64,000 bases of DNA from SHZL01 sp963784425 (GCA_963784425.1 CAWARM010000011.1:310001-374000), one strand, 5' to 3'. Positions 39,711-48,026 are shown, counted from the stretch's first letter. Numbers and translations: made by a program. Notes: generated by a model not told the origin, from the letters alone.

Positions 39711-40958
39711 ATGAATGTTCACGTCATTTTTGTCGCCCCTTTTTTCCTCGAAACTACCCTGCGATTCGTTGCGGGCGCAGCGCGACTGCCGGGCGTAAAG
39801 CTGAGCCTTATCGGCCAGGATGCCGTGGATAAATTGCCGCCAGATCTGCAACGGCAGTTGGCGGCGCACTGGCGCGTGGATGACGCCCTGGACGCACACC
39901 AACTGGTGAAAGCGGCCAAGACCCTTGCCAGGAAACTCGGTGCGCCGGTGCGCATGCTGGGGGCGCTTGAACAGCTACAAGTCCCGCTGGCCGAGGCCAG
40001 GGATGCACTGGGTATTGAGGGCCTGAACAGCCGGGCAGCGATGAATTTTCGCGATAAGGCGCGGATGAAGGATGTACTGAGTGTAGCCGGTGTACCCTGC
40101 GCGAGGCATGCACTGGCGCATAATCCGCAACAGGCTGCGGATTTTGCCGACCTTGCCGGTTTTCCCATCGTGGCCAAGCCACCGGCCGGCGCCGGCGGCA
40201 AAGGTACTTTTCGCCTCGATAGCCCGGAGGACCTGTCCCGATTGTTGTCCCGCTATCCGCCCTCTGAACATGATCCCACCTTGCTTGAGGAGTTTGTAGC
40301 AGGTGCAGAGCACTCCTTTGACAGTATCGTGATTCACGGCCGGCCGGTATGGTATTCCGTTTCCCGCTACCTGCCCTCGCCGCTGGAAGTACTGGAAAAC
40401 CCCTGGATCCAGTGGTGTGTTTTCATGCCACGCGACATCGGCGGTGCAGAATTTGCGCCCATCCGCGATGCCGGCTTTCGCGCGCTGGCCGCCCTGGGCC
40501 TGGAAACAGGCCTCAGCCACATGGAATGGTTCAAACTACGCCGGGGGCGAATTGCCATTTCCGAGGTAGGCGCGCGGCCACCCGGGGCGCAAATTACCAG
40601 CCTGCTTTCATGGGTACATGACCTCGATTTTTACCGCGCCTGGCCACGCCTGATGATTTTCGACGAGTTCGATCCACCGCCACGTCGTTACGCCGTGGGC
40701 GCTGCTTACTTTCGTGGCCAAAGTCGCGGCGTGGGGCGAGGCCCCGGAAAAGGAGTGGTGCGCGCCATTCATGGCCTGGAAGAGGTGCAGAAGAAGTTCG
40801 GCCACCTGGTGGTCGAATCGCGCCTGCCGCGCATCGGGCAAAGCCCTTCGGACAGTTACGAAGGTGACGGTTACGTCATCGTCCGCCACCCCGAATCCAA
40901 CGTCATTGAGCACGCACTGCGGCAGATTGTCTCCCTGGTGCGGGTCGAACTAGGTTAA
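39711..40958 (+). CDS. ATP-grasp ligase-like protein
   Basis: 415 residues. Start ATG 39711 (MNVHVIF) is chosen because its two relatives in this window begin MNVLLL and MNIIFI. The N-terminal domain is Rossmann-like. The ATP-grasp core has an RDKARMKDVLSVAGVP entry, the ATP loop AKPPAGAGGKGTF, LLEEFVAGAEHSFDSI with acidic metal residues, and SEVGARPPGAQI at the magnesium site. Such proteins form acyl-phosphate intermediates and join carboxylates to amines. The product is unknown. It leads an operon with an S51-like protein, two esterases and a second ATP-grasp. Confidence 0.85.
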   Translation: MNVHVIFVAPFFLETTLRFVAGAARLPGVKLSLIGQDAVDKLPPDLQRQLAAHWRVDDALDAHQLVKAAKTLARKLGAPVRMLGALEQLQVPLAEARDALGIEGLNSRAAMNFRDKARMKDVLSVAGVPCARHALAHNPQQAADFADLAGFPIVAKPPAGAGGKGTFRLDSPEDLSRLLSRYPPSEHDPTLLEEFVAGAEHSFDSIVIHGRPVWYSVSRYLPSPLEVLENPWIQWCVFMPRDIGGAEFAPIRDAGFRALAALGLETGLSHMEWFKLRRGRIAISEVGARPPGAQITSLLSWVHDLDFYRAWPRLMIFDEFDPPPRRYAVGAAYFRGQSRGVGRGPGKGVVRAIHGLEEVQKKFGHLVVESRLPRIGQSPSDSYEGDGYVIVRHPESNVIEHALRQIVSLVRVELG

Positions 40959-40961
40959 TGA

Positions 40962-41921
40962 GTGCACCCGGGCCATGAGCGTACCCAAACCGTGAGTATA
41001 CAAATTATGCTGGGCCCACAGCGGCCGGAGACCAGCGTAAAGCAGGCCATGGAAACGCTGTCCTTCAGCGGGCCCATTGTGTCCATCACCGCCGGCTGGC
41101 GGGACTCCGAGGGAGAAATCGAAGACCTGCAGGCCGATATTGGCCACCCGATCGAGGACCTGATGATTTACCACCGGGCTGAAGAGGTTTTCGCGCGCGA
41201 ACACGACCTGCGTGTGCTGCAGCGCGAACGGCAGGACCAACTGCTGGAACTGCAGCGACTCTATCGCCTGCGCCTGACTCCGGCCATGCAGGCAGCGCGC
41301 AACCTGCTGCGCGACCAGGGACTGCCCGACCTGCTGCGCCTGGAGCAACGTGCGGCCATTTCCCAGGTGCGCAACCTGGACCGGCACCACGTGGCCCGCA
41401 TTGCCTCCATCCACCGGCAATTTGATGAACGGCGTGCAGCCCTGGATATTCCAACTGCGACCGCGCAACGCGACCAGGTCCTGGAAAAAGTGGCCAATGC
41501 CGGTCTGATTCTCATTGCCGGAGGGCATGTGGCGGTGCTGCTGAACCGTATGCGCCTTTTTCGCCTGTCCGACAACCTGTTAAACAAACCCGTCATCGCC
41601 TGGTCAGCCGGGGCCATGGTCCTGGGCGAACGCATCGTGCTGTTCCACGATGATGCCCCACAGGGCGAGCGCGATGCCGAAGTCCTCGATGCAGGGCTGG
41701 GGATCGTGCACAAACTGATTCCATTGCCGCATGCGAAATCCCGCCTTGACTGGTCAAGCCGAACCCGCATGGCCTTGTTCAGCCGCCGCTTTGCACCGGC
41801 GGCCTGCTGCACGCTCGACAGCGGTTCCATGATCCGCCTCGAGTCCGGCCGCATCGTCAGCGCCGTGGCGAGCTCCGTAATGACCCGTTCCGGTCACCAC
41901 AAGGAGTTACGGCCCGCATGA
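40962..41921 (+). CDS. Peptidase S51/cyanophycinase-like protein with helical insert
   Basis: 319 residues. The N terminus (GPIVSITAGWRDSEGE) and the C-terminal half (GLILIAGGHVAVLLNRM, then PVIAWSAGAMVLGERIVLF with the candidate Ser nucleophile) resemble the dipeptidase E/cyanophycinase glutamine-amidotransferase-like fold. Between them lies an Arg/Leu/Gln-rich segment of about 100 residues (65-165) predicted to be a long helix or coiled coil, which ordinary S51 enzymes lack. It starts four bases after the ATP-grasp stop, and its own stop overlaps the next gene by 4 bp. A second GTG at 40992 could be the true start. Hydrolysis of a specialised peptide bond is inferred, not shown. Confidence 0.7.
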   Translation: MHPGHERTQTVSIQIMLGPQRPETSVKQAMETLSFSGPIVSITAGWRDSEGEIEDLQADIGHPIEDLMIYHRAEEVFAREHDLRVLQRERQDQLLELQRLYRLRLTPAMQAARNLLRDQGLPDLLRLEQRAAISQVRNLDRHHVARIASIHRQFDERRAALDIPTATAQRDQVLEKVANAGLILIAGGHVAVLLNRMRLFRLSDNLLNKPVIAWSAGAMVLGERIVLFHDDAPQGERDAEVLDAGLGIVHKLIPLPHAKSRLDWSSRTRMALFSRRFAPAACCTLDSGSMIRLESGRIVSAVASSVMTRSGHHKELRPA

Positions 41922-43054
41922 ACCCGGTGATCGAAAACCTCTACCGCGATGGCGCGCCCGACAAGGCGGCCGTGGATGCCTTCATCTCCGCCAACTCCTT
42001 TCCACTGGTGGAACCCGGCAGCGTGACGTTCGTGTATCGCGGCAAGGCCGAGGAAGTCCTCCTGCGGCGCTGGATTTCAGGCCTCAGCACGGCGCAGCCC
42101 ATGCAACAACTCGAAGGCAGTGACCTGTGGGCACTGACCATGGAATTGCCCGAACTTTCGCGTTTTGAGTACAAGTTCGAACTGCTCAGGGACGGCGTGC
42201 GGCACCTGGTGGTAGACCCCCTCAATGGCGTGCTGGCACATGATCCGTTTGGCGCCAACTCGGTGTGCCAGGGATATGGTTACAAACGACCGCCCTGGAC
42301 GCTACACGATGGCGAAGCACGCAGCGGTGAGCTGACAAAATTCCAGCTGCAAAGCCAGGTATTTGAAGAAAGCCGCAGCGTACACATGTACCTGCCCGCC
42401 CGCTTTCGCCGCAACCGCACCTATCCCTTACTGGTGCTGCACGACGGCCTGGACTACCTGCGTTACGCCGACCTGAAGATCGTGCTGGATAACCTGATTC
42501 ACCGGCTGGAAATTCCTGCCATGATCGTGGCGCTTACCCAGCCCCAGGACCGCATCAGAGAGTACACCTGCGACCTGCGCCATGCGCGCTTTGTCAGCGA
42601 GGAACTGCTCCCGGCGGTCAGTGAGAGGTATCCGCTGATTGATGATCCGGCGGCGCGCGGCCTAGCCGGCGCCAGCCTGGGGGCCGTCGCTGCCCTGCAT
42701 GCAGCGAGTCGCTACCCCAGACAGTTCGGCCGGCTGTTGCTGCAATCGGGGTCCTTTGCATTCAGTGATCTCGGCCTCCACAAGAAAGGCCCCTTGTTTG
42801 ATCCGGTGGTGCGTTTTATCAATGAATACCGTAGCAGCCCTTTCGCCCTCGCTGAAAAAATATACATAAGCTGCGGCATCTACGAGTCGCTGATTTACGA
42901 AAACCGCTCGCTCGTCCCCTTGCTGCAGGCCCAGGGCATGCAGATCAACTTCGAGGAAGCACGCGATGCACACAACTGGGAAAACTGGCGGGACCGCTTG
43001 CGCCAGGGCTTGACCTGGTTGTTTCCCGGGCCGCTGTGGATGGTCTACGAGTAA
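41918..43054 (+). CDS. Esterase (Fes/EsteraseD-like) with N-terminal early-set domain
   Basis: 378 residues. The N-terminal about 130 residues look like an immunoglobulin-like 'early set' carbohydrate-binding domain (VTFVYRGKAEEVLLRRWISG, FEYKFELLRDG). An alpha/beta hydrolase follows: YPLLVLHDGLDYLRY, the nucleophile in GLAGASLGAVAALHAA, and a C-terminal His in ARDAHNWENWRDRLRQGL. This matches the enterochelin-esterase family layout. No siderophore genes are nearby, so the ester substrate is open. It overlaps the S51-like gene by 4 bp. Confidence 0.85.
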   Translation: MNPVIENLYRDGAPDKAAVDAFISANSFPLVEPGSVTFVYRGKAEEVLLRRWISGLSTAQPMQQLEGSDLWALTMELPELSRFEYKFELLRDGVRHLVVDPLNGVLAHDPFGANSVCQGYGYKRPPWTLHDGEARSGELTKFQLQSQVFEESRSVHMYLPARFRRNRTYPLLVLHDGLDYLRYADLKIVLDNLIHRLEIPAMIVALTQPQDRIREYTCDLRHARFVSEELLPAVSERYPLIDDPAARGLAGASLGAVAALHAASRYPRQFGRLLLQSGSFAFSDLGLHKKGPLFDPVVRFINEYRSSPFALAEKIYISCGIYESLIYENRSLVPLLQAQGMQINFEEARDAHNWENWRDRLRQGLTWLFPGPLWMVYE

Positions 43055-43164
43055 ACCTGACCCTTTCGCCCGGGGAATTCAGCCGGGGAATCTGGTCCAG
43101 ACTGAAATAAGAACGTATCATTACCGGCCCGAACCAGCCTGGAAAAAAACGAGGAAAAATACCC

Positions 43165-44418
43165 GTGGCACACATCACGCGCACCATTGGCCTGTCTCTA
43201 GGCGCTGACATTTGCTGGCCCATTTGTTACGAGTCACTGCTGCGGCAACTCGCCCTGAAACTGGACATTGGCGGCGACACCGTCAGTTTTGAAACTGAAC
43301 GCGTCTATATTGAGCCCTTCGACCTGCGCCAGGACTGTAGCTATGACGTCGTTATCGACCGCCTGACGCACTGGTACCACACCTCGCGCGAATGGATCAA
43401 AAAAGCCATCCTGGTAAATGACCTGTATGTGTTTAACAACCCCTGGTCATTGCAGTCCATGGAAAAGCAAACCACCTATGCGGCCATGATGCGCCTTGGT
43501 TTTCCGATTCCGGATACCTGGATGGTTCCACCCAAGGAGTATGCCGACTCGGCAGATCTGCAGGCCACGCTCAGCCGTTACGCCAAACTGTTTGATCTCG
43601 GGGCCATAGGCGACCGTATCGGCTATCCCCTGTACATGAAGCCCTATGACGGCGGCGCCTGGGTCGGGGTCACCGGTATCAAGAACCGCGCTGAACTGAT
43701 GGCTGCCTACGACATCAGCGGCACGCGGGTAATGAACCTGCAAAAAGGCGTTGAACCCAATGATGCTTTTGTACGGTGTATCGGTCTTGGCCCGCAATTC
43801 CGTTTCGTCAACTACGATCCGGGCGCGCCCCTGCACGACCGCTATCGCATGGAGCAGGATTTCCTGCCGGCTGCACAGGCACAGCAACTGGCCGACATGA
43901 CGCTGGTGATCAATGCCTTTTTTGGCTGGGATTTCAACTCCTGCGAGGCACTGCGCCAGGATGGCGTATGGCACCCGATCGATTTCGCCAACGCCTGTCC
44001 CGATTCACAGGTGACATCCCTGCATTATCATTTCCCGTGGCTGATCAAGGCCAACCTGAAGTGGTCCATTTTCTGTGCAGCCACCCGGCGGCGCATGAAG
44101 ATGAACCTGGACTGGCGGGAATACTTCGCCATCGCCGACCAGGACATCAGCTTCGAAGAAAAACTCGCGGGTTATGTGAAGCTGGCGCGGCAGCACTTTG
44201 ATGTAGACGCGTTCGAGCGCTTCTGCGCCACGCACTTGTCTCGCCTGGACGAAGTCGCTGATGAATTTTTTGCCACCGAGACCGTGCGCGAAGCGATCCG
44301 GCAGAAAGTCACGGCACTGTTTCCAGCCCACGAGATCGATATGTTCACCGAATTGTTCTGGAACCGCGTGCAGGAATGGCGGCGGGTAGAGGGACCAGTG
44401 GGGGGCCGCGGCAAATGA
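43165..44418 (+). CDS. RimK-like ATP-grasp protein
   Basis: 417 residues from GTG 43165 behind GAGGAAA. It is distinct from the other ATP-grasp proteins in this window: the ATP-binding lysines lie in PLYMKPYDGGAWVGVTGI, LQKGVEPNDAFVRCIGLG follows, and the metal segment is GVWHPIDFANACPDSQ. The N-terminal YDVVIDRLTHWYHTSREWIKKAIL is typical of proteins that add amino acids to carboxylates. A helical C-terminal extension of about 100 residues is present. The following esterase overlaps by 4 bp, and the previous gene is 110 bp away. Confidence 0.82.
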   Translation: MAHITRTIGLSLGADICWPICYESLLRQLALKLDIGGDTVSFETERVYIEPFDLRQDCSYDVVIDRLTHWYHTSREWIKKAILVNDLYVFNNPWSLQSMEKQTTYAAMMRLGFPIPDTWMVPPKEYADSADLQATLSRYAKLFDLGAIGDRIGYPLYMKPYDGGAWVGVTGIKNRAELMAAYDISGTRVMNLQKGVEPNDAFVRCIGLGPQFRFVNYDPGAPLHDRYRMEQDFLPAAQAQQLADMTLVINAFFGWDFNSCEALRQDGVWHPIDFANACPDSQVTSLHYHFPWLIKANLKWSIFCAATRRRMKMNLDWREYFAIADQDISFEEKLAGYVKLARQHFDVDAFERFCATHLSRLDEVADEFFATETVREAIRQKVTALFPAHEIDMFTELFWNRVQEWRRVEGPVGGRGK

Positions 44419-45140
44419 AAGACGTATTCCGCTGGTACTCACCGCACGTCGAACAGAACATCCAACTGGTTCGCTGGGGCCATATGGGCACTCCGGTGCT
44501 GCTGTTCCCCACTGCCGGCGGTGATGCCGAAGAAGTTGAGCGTTTTCACCTCATCGGCGCAGTGAAACCCCTGATCGATGCCGGCCGCATCAAGGTTTAC
44601 TCCACTGATTCGGTCGCGGGCAAAGCCTGGATCTCCAGGCAGCACTCGGCGGAATTTTGCTCCTACCTGCAGAACATGTTCGATGCAATGATCTACCGCG
44701 AAATCGTGCCGGCCATCCGCCACGATTGCCAGAGCCCGGATATCGAGATCATTGCCACCGGTGCCTCCATCGGCGCATTCAATGCAGTGGCCACCGTCTG
44801 CCGTCACCCCGACGCATTCAAAATGGCCATCGCCATGAGCGGCACCTACGATCTTTCCAACTACCTTGAAGGCCGCTTCATCCAGGACTTCTATTTCGCT
44901 TCCCCCCTGCACTTCCTGCCCGGCCTCGAAGGCCCCATCCTGGATCGATTGCGCCAACGCATGATCATCATGCCCTCGGGTGAAGGTGACTACGAAGACA
45001 TTGGCGAATCCTGGCGCATGGCCGCGGTGCTGGGCGCCAAGGGCATCCCCAACCGCGTCGATTCCTGGGGCCATGAGTGGCGGCATGACTGGGGTACCTG
45101 GCGAGCCATGTTGCCGAAGTACCTCGCTGAGTTCGCCTGA
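44415..45140 (+). CDS. Putative esterase
   Basis: 241 residues, alpha/beta hydrolase of the esterase D-like type, without signal peptide. Motifs: GTPVLLFPTAGGDAEEVERF, the nucleophile in IIATGASIGAFNAVAT, and a late His in DSWGHEWRHDWGTW. It is a smaller relative of the esterase at 41918, without the early-set domain. The start overlaps the ATP-grasp stop (ATGA). It is the last gene of the cluster before the accessory region. Confidence 0.82.
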   Translation: MKDVFRWYSPHVEQNIQLVRWGHMGTPVLLFPTAGGDAEEVERFHLIGAVKPLIDAGRIKVYSTDSVAGKAWISRQHSAEFCSYLQNMFDAMIYREIVPAIRHDCQSPDIEIIATGASIGAFNAVATVCRHPDAFKMAIAMSGTYDLSNYLEGRFIQDFYFASPLHFLPGLEGPILDRLRQRMIIMPSGEGDYEDIGESWRMAAVLGAKGIPNRVDSWGHEWRHDWGTWRAMLPKYLAEFA

Positions 45141-45185
45141 TTCCCCGTCGTCATTCCGGCGAAAGGACGACACCCCCGCCTCGTC

Positions 45186-45205
45186 ATTCCCGCGAAGGCG
45201 GGAAT
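45186..45205. repeat. REP-like palindrome
   Basis: ATTCCCGC-GAAG-GCGGGAAT forms an 8-bp stem inside TCGTCATTCCCGCG...GGAATCCAG, a very common dispersed bacterial repeat. A degraded copy (GTCGTCATTCCGGCG) lies at about 45146-45160. It marks the boundary between the ATP-grasp cluster and the accessory region. Confidence 0.65.
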
Positions 45206-45239
45206 CCAGAGAGTTACACGTTTCTTGCAGTGAGTTTCC

Positions 45240-45545
45240 TCAAACCAGCGCCGCCAGGCCTTTTCGTTCCACGAGATTAAGCAACTTCGCAGACGGACCA
45301 TTGGGCTTTTTCTGGCCCTGTTCCCATTTCTGTACCGTCGATGCGCTGGTATTGAGGTAAGCGGCGAACACCCCCTGACTGGCCCTGTTGGCCAAGCGGA
45401 TGCGCTTGATCTGAGATGGTGTGTAGTCTTTCACTGGCGGGAGACACAAGGCATCGAACTCACGCAGCGTGGCAACATCCATCACTCCCGCTTGCGTCAG
45501 GCCTTGTGCAGTTTCATGCACGATTTCCAGTATTGATTTAGCCAT
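45240..45545 (-). CDS. HigA/NadS-type helix-turn-helix antitoxin
   Basis: 101 residues. The C-terminal half is an XRE-type helix-turn-helix (PSQIKRIRLANRASQGVFAAYLNTSASTVQKWEQGQKKP). The N terminus (EIVHETAQGLTQAGVMDVATLREFD) is typical of antitoxins paired with RelE-like toxins. It lies 10 bp downstream of a short gene that is only the C-terminal part of such a toxin, so the antitoxin appears to persist without an active partner. A perfect palindrome at 45721-45735 is a likely operator. Confidence 0.85.
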   Translation of the reverse strand: MAKSILEIVHETAQGLTQAGVMDVATLREFDALCLPPVKDYTPSQIKRIRLANRASQGVFAAYLNTSASTVQKWEQGQKKPNGPSAKLLNLVERKGLAALV

Positions 45546-45555
45546 ACGCTCACTC

Positions 45556-45696
45556 CTAAATTTTGATTAACGCGCCATGCTTCAGTGCTTGTTCAAGTTG
45601 TTGCGCATTTCGGCTTAATAGTTCAGCCACCAGACGCTTTAACGCCGGCGTGTCATTATCCAGGCGACTAAATGCGCGAATTCGAAAAACTCGCAT
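45556..45696 (-). pseudogene. Remnant of RelE/HigB-type toxin (C-terminal part)
   Basis: A 46-residue frame. ALKRLVAELLSRNAQQLEQALKHGALIKI matches the end of toxins in this family (typically LKxLAxxLL...ALxxGxLIEI). The catalytic N-terminal about 60 residues are missing, probably by an internal deletion, because promoter-like sequence and an ATG still precede it. It lies in the normal position upstream of the antitoxin. Toxicity is not expected. Confidence 0.65.
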
Positions 45697-45720
45697 TCAC
45701 TTTTCTCTTGAATTAAAGTC

Positions 45721-45735
45721 TAGCACTTAGTGCTA
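45721..45735. promoter_or_regulatory. Perfect palindrome, probable antitoxin operator
   Basis: TAGCACTTAGTGCTA is a 7-1-7 perfect inverted repeat 25 bp upstream of the toxin-remnant ATG, where the antitoxin would autoregulate its promoter. Confidence 0.6.
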
Positions 45736-45831
45736 TAGTAAGGCCATGTGGCAGTGGCTTGCGCGTTGCAAACAAAGTAAGTCTCGGTGGCAAACATTTA
45801 CGGAGTGCAGATTGAATCCAATCTTTCAACG

Positions 45832-45853
45832 GGACGTTTCCGCTGAAACGTCC
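45832..45853. terminator. Inverted repeat downstream of yoeB
   Basis: GGACGTTTC-CGCT-GAAACGTCC is a 9-bp stem, 4-nt loop, 22 bp past the yoeB stop. No U-tract follows, so terminator function is uncertain. Confidence 0.4.
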
Positions 45854-45874
45854 AGCCTTCCCGTGGGGCGGGCG

Positions 45875-46141
45875 CTAGGGCCGAAACTGATCGTAATGGC
45901 CACCGATAGCGAAGACATATATTGAGTGCTCGTCGAACGCGTAGATCACCCGATCGTTCTGACTGAGGCGGCGCGACCAGAAACCGGACAGGCCATGACG
46001 TAGCGCTTCTGGTTTACCCGTTCCAGTAGCTGGATCATTCCACAGCATTTCCTTCAGGATGTCACACAGCGCCTTGTGCAATCGTTTGTCGCGTGTTCTG
46101 AGTTCTTCAAAAACTGCCCAGGTATTGCCCTCAAATACCAA
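45875..46141 (-). CDS. yoeB: YoeB/Txe family mRNA-interferase toxin
   Basis: About 88 residues from TTG 46141; the frame stays open to 46192. LVFEGNTWAVFEELRTRDKRLHKAL, GKPEALRHGLSGFWSRRLSQNDRVIYAFDE and IGGHYDQF match YoeB, including the catalytic Glu/Arg region and the C-terminal His-Tyr. YoeB cleaves mRNA on the ribosome when free of YefM. It overlaps the antitoxin stop by 11 bp, as is usual in this family, and appears intact. Confidence 0.85.
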   Translation of the reverse strand: MVFEGNTWAVFEELRTRDKRLHKALCDILKEMLWNDPATGTGKPEALRHGLSGFWSRRLSQNDRVIYAFDEHSIYVFAIGGHYDQFRP

Positions 46142-46331
46142 GGATGTCTTGGGCTTCCTGATCCGTTGGCTTACCGCCCGTGCGCGCCACATGGGTCAGG
46201 GCTGACTCGGCGATCTGCGTCATCAAACTGGAATTCTGCAAGACACACAGCGTTTCCTGCCCGCGTTCCCAATCTTCTGCACTGATGACCACAAAGTCCT
46301 CACCGGACCGGCGCGTTACCTTCAACGGCAA
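46131..46331 (-). CDS. yefM: YefM/Phd family antitoxin, 5' end unclear
   Basis: The TTG at 46331 gives 66 residues (LKVTRRSGEDFVVISAEDW...), the antitoxin core. Family-like sequence continues upstream in the same frame to about 46405 (LFRVNQFRDNLKHSVEQVI), covering the DNA-binding N terminus, but no ATG, GTG or TTG opens it. Behind a GGAGG at 46425-46429 (minus strand) the only in-frame candidate is ATA. Either a start codon was lost, a base is wrong, or a rare start is used. It precedes and overlaps yoeB. Confidence 0.7.
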   Translation of the reverse strand: MPLKVTRRSGEDFVVISAEDWERGQETLCVLQNSSLMTQIAESALTHVARTGGKPTDQEAQDILGI

Positions 46332-46474
46332 ATGCTCGCTAATGACCTGCTCTACAGAGTGTTTCAGGTTGTCCCGAAACTGGTTGACGCGAAATAAGTT
46401 GGGTGTGACTATCTGGTGGCAGCCTCCGGATCAGAGGTCCAGTTGGGGACCAGCAATTCAAAAGTGATGAACCT

Positions 46475-46819
46475 GTGAAGACACTCAGTATCATCAACCA
46501 TCCTTCATACGGTACGGAGAGGCTTTACAACGCCTTAAGATTAGCTCACGCGTTGATCAAGAATGATCATGAGGTTGTGGCTTTCTTAATGGCAGACTCA
46601 GTAATTGCAGCCAAGACCGGCCAAAAAACTCCGGATGGCTACTACAATGCTGAGCACATGGTCCAGCGGGTCATTGGTAAAGGTAAGGTTCTCTTGTGCG
46701 GAGCCTGTATGGATGCGCGGGGTCTGGCAGAATCTGAAATTCCAGAAGGCGCGGAACGCAGCACAATGGACGCCCTGGCTCACGAAACGGAAAGCGCTGA
46801 CAGAGTGCTGGTATTCTGA
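46475..46819 (+). CDS. DsrE family sulfur-relay-like protein
   Basis: 114 residues starting at GTG. The DsrE fold phrases SIINHPSYGTERLYNALRLAHALI, AKTGQKTPDGYYNAEHMVQ and the cysteine motif LLCGACMDARGL are clear. The two Cys residues are candidates for persulfide carriage. No dsr or tus genes are near, so a specific pathway cannot be named. It is the first plus-strand single-gene unit of the accessory region. Confidence 0.85.
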   Translation: MKTLSIINHPSYGTERLYNALRLAHALIKNDHEVVAFLMADSVIAAKTGQKTPDGYYNAEHMVQRVIGKGKVLLCGACMDARGLAESEIPEGAERSTMDALAHETESADRVLVF

Positions 46820-46881
46820 GGCCTGTCCTGGTGAGCACCTCGAGAATACGTGCCGCTCCACTAACAAGGCCAGTCCGCAGG

Positions 46882-47337
46882 ATGTGGGTCGTGTTTGCCC
46901 TTTTGCTCGCTTGTACTGGTGTGCTTGGGCAAACCACGCAGGAGCACGTACATCAAATGTCTCATGTCGTTATGCCGTTCGACATGTCTGCGACGGTGCA
47001 CATCTTCAAGATGACTGAGTCGGGAGGCGTTCAACGGGTAGTTGCAAAAGACCCGGGTGCGGTGGATCAGATCGCGCTGATACAGCAGCATCTCCAGGAC
47101 GAATCGGTGAAGTTCCAGCGTGGCGATTACTCAGATCCGTCAAAGTTGCATGGCGCGGACATGCCGGGTCTCAAGGAACTCCAGGGTGGGGCCTCGCAAA
47201 TCAAGGTGTCGTATGCGGCCCTCCCTACTGGAGCCGAGATCACGTTTGAAACCACGGACCTGCATTTGCAGACAGCACTGCATAGATGGTTCGGTGCCCA
47301 GCTATCGGAGCATGGCGCCGATGCCAAGGCGGAATAA
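46882..47337 (+). CDS. Exported protein of unknown function
   Basis: About 151 residues from the ATG at 46882, giving a compact signal peptide (MWVVFALLLACTGVLGQ); GTG at 46831 is a longer alternative. The mature part has a His/Met-rich start (HVHQMSHVVMPFDMSATVHIF), which could bind a metal, then KDPGAVDQIALIQQHLQDE and GADMPGLKEL. I recall similar uncharacterised proteins with this QIxLIQxHL...MPGL pattern but no established role. Confidence 0.65.
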   Translation: MWVVFALLLACTGVLGQTTQEHVHQMSHVVMPFDMSATVHIFKMTESGGVQRVVAKDPGAVDQIALIQQHLQDESVKFQRGDYSDPSKLHGADMPGLKELQGGASQIKVSYAALPTGAEITFETTDLHLQTALHRWFGAQLSEHGADAKAE

Positions 47338-47478
47338 GCGCGTGGACGCCCAACGAGGACGAACGCAAACTCAGCGGTGACCATGCAGACTTTCGGGCGC
47401 GCGGAAAGATTAATGAATGCTCGCAGGCTTAAGCGGATAATGAGCTTCTGAATCATTGACTCACACGAGGAGACACCA

Positions 47479-48003
47479 TTGGCCATCACTACTTTTAGCA
47501 GCTTTACCGACGGACTCGACCCGACTCAACGAAGCCGCGAACACTTCATTGCCAATACCAAACTGGAGGACGGTCCGCACTGGGTTCCCTATGCGGAGGG
47601 AGTCTGGATCCAGCCCTGCCACTTCAACGTCACGTCCGGGGGAATGAGCGTTGTGCTGAAGGGTCTCCCCGGCGCCCAGCTGGGCACCCATTACCACGTT
47701 GGCACGGTGCGCGGCTATACGATGCGTGGTCACTGGCGGTATCTGGAACACGACTGGGTCGCAAAGTCTGGAACGTTCATCTATGAACCCGCCGGTGAGG
47801 CTCACACGCTTGTGATCATGCCGGACTCACCAGAACCGGCATTGATCATGTTTGTCATTGAGGGTGGCCTCATTTACCTGGACAAGCCGGTCGACGGCAG
47901 CGTTGCTGCCTACGAGGATGGATTCACCGCGCTCGAGCTGACTCGAAAATACTATCGTGAGGCCGGTCTCGACGCGCGTGCGCTGGACCTGTTGATTCGC
48001 TGA
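47479..48003 (+). CDS. Cupin, 2,4'-dihydroxyacetophenone dioxygenase-like
   Basis: 174 residues from TTG 47479 behind GAGGAGA. A single cupin barrel has metal ligands in LGTHYHVGTVRGYTMRGHWRY and FIYEPAGEAHTLV. The PHWVPYAEGVWIQPCHFN entry and the Tyr/Trp pattern match the dihydroxyacetophenone dioxygenase/ChrR-like cupins, which cleave C-C bonds or bind metals. Substrate not inferable. A single-gene unit, 23 bp before the next gene. Confidence 0.8.
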   Translation: MAITTFSSFTDGLDPTQRSREHFIANTKLEDGPHWVPYAEGVWIQPCHFNVTSGGMSVVLKGLPGAQLGTHYHVGTVRGYTMRGHWRYLEHDWVAKSGTFIYEPAGEAHTLVIMPDSPEPALIMFVIEGGLIYLDKPVDGSVAAYEDGFTALELTRKYYREAGLDARALDLLIR

Positions 48004-48026
48004 TTGAGGCGCGCAGCAAGGGAAAA

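Noticed and set aside
47338..47478. GCCCAAC near 47348 as an attC start
   Set aside because: No GTTRRRY partner or foldable arms within the expected distance.
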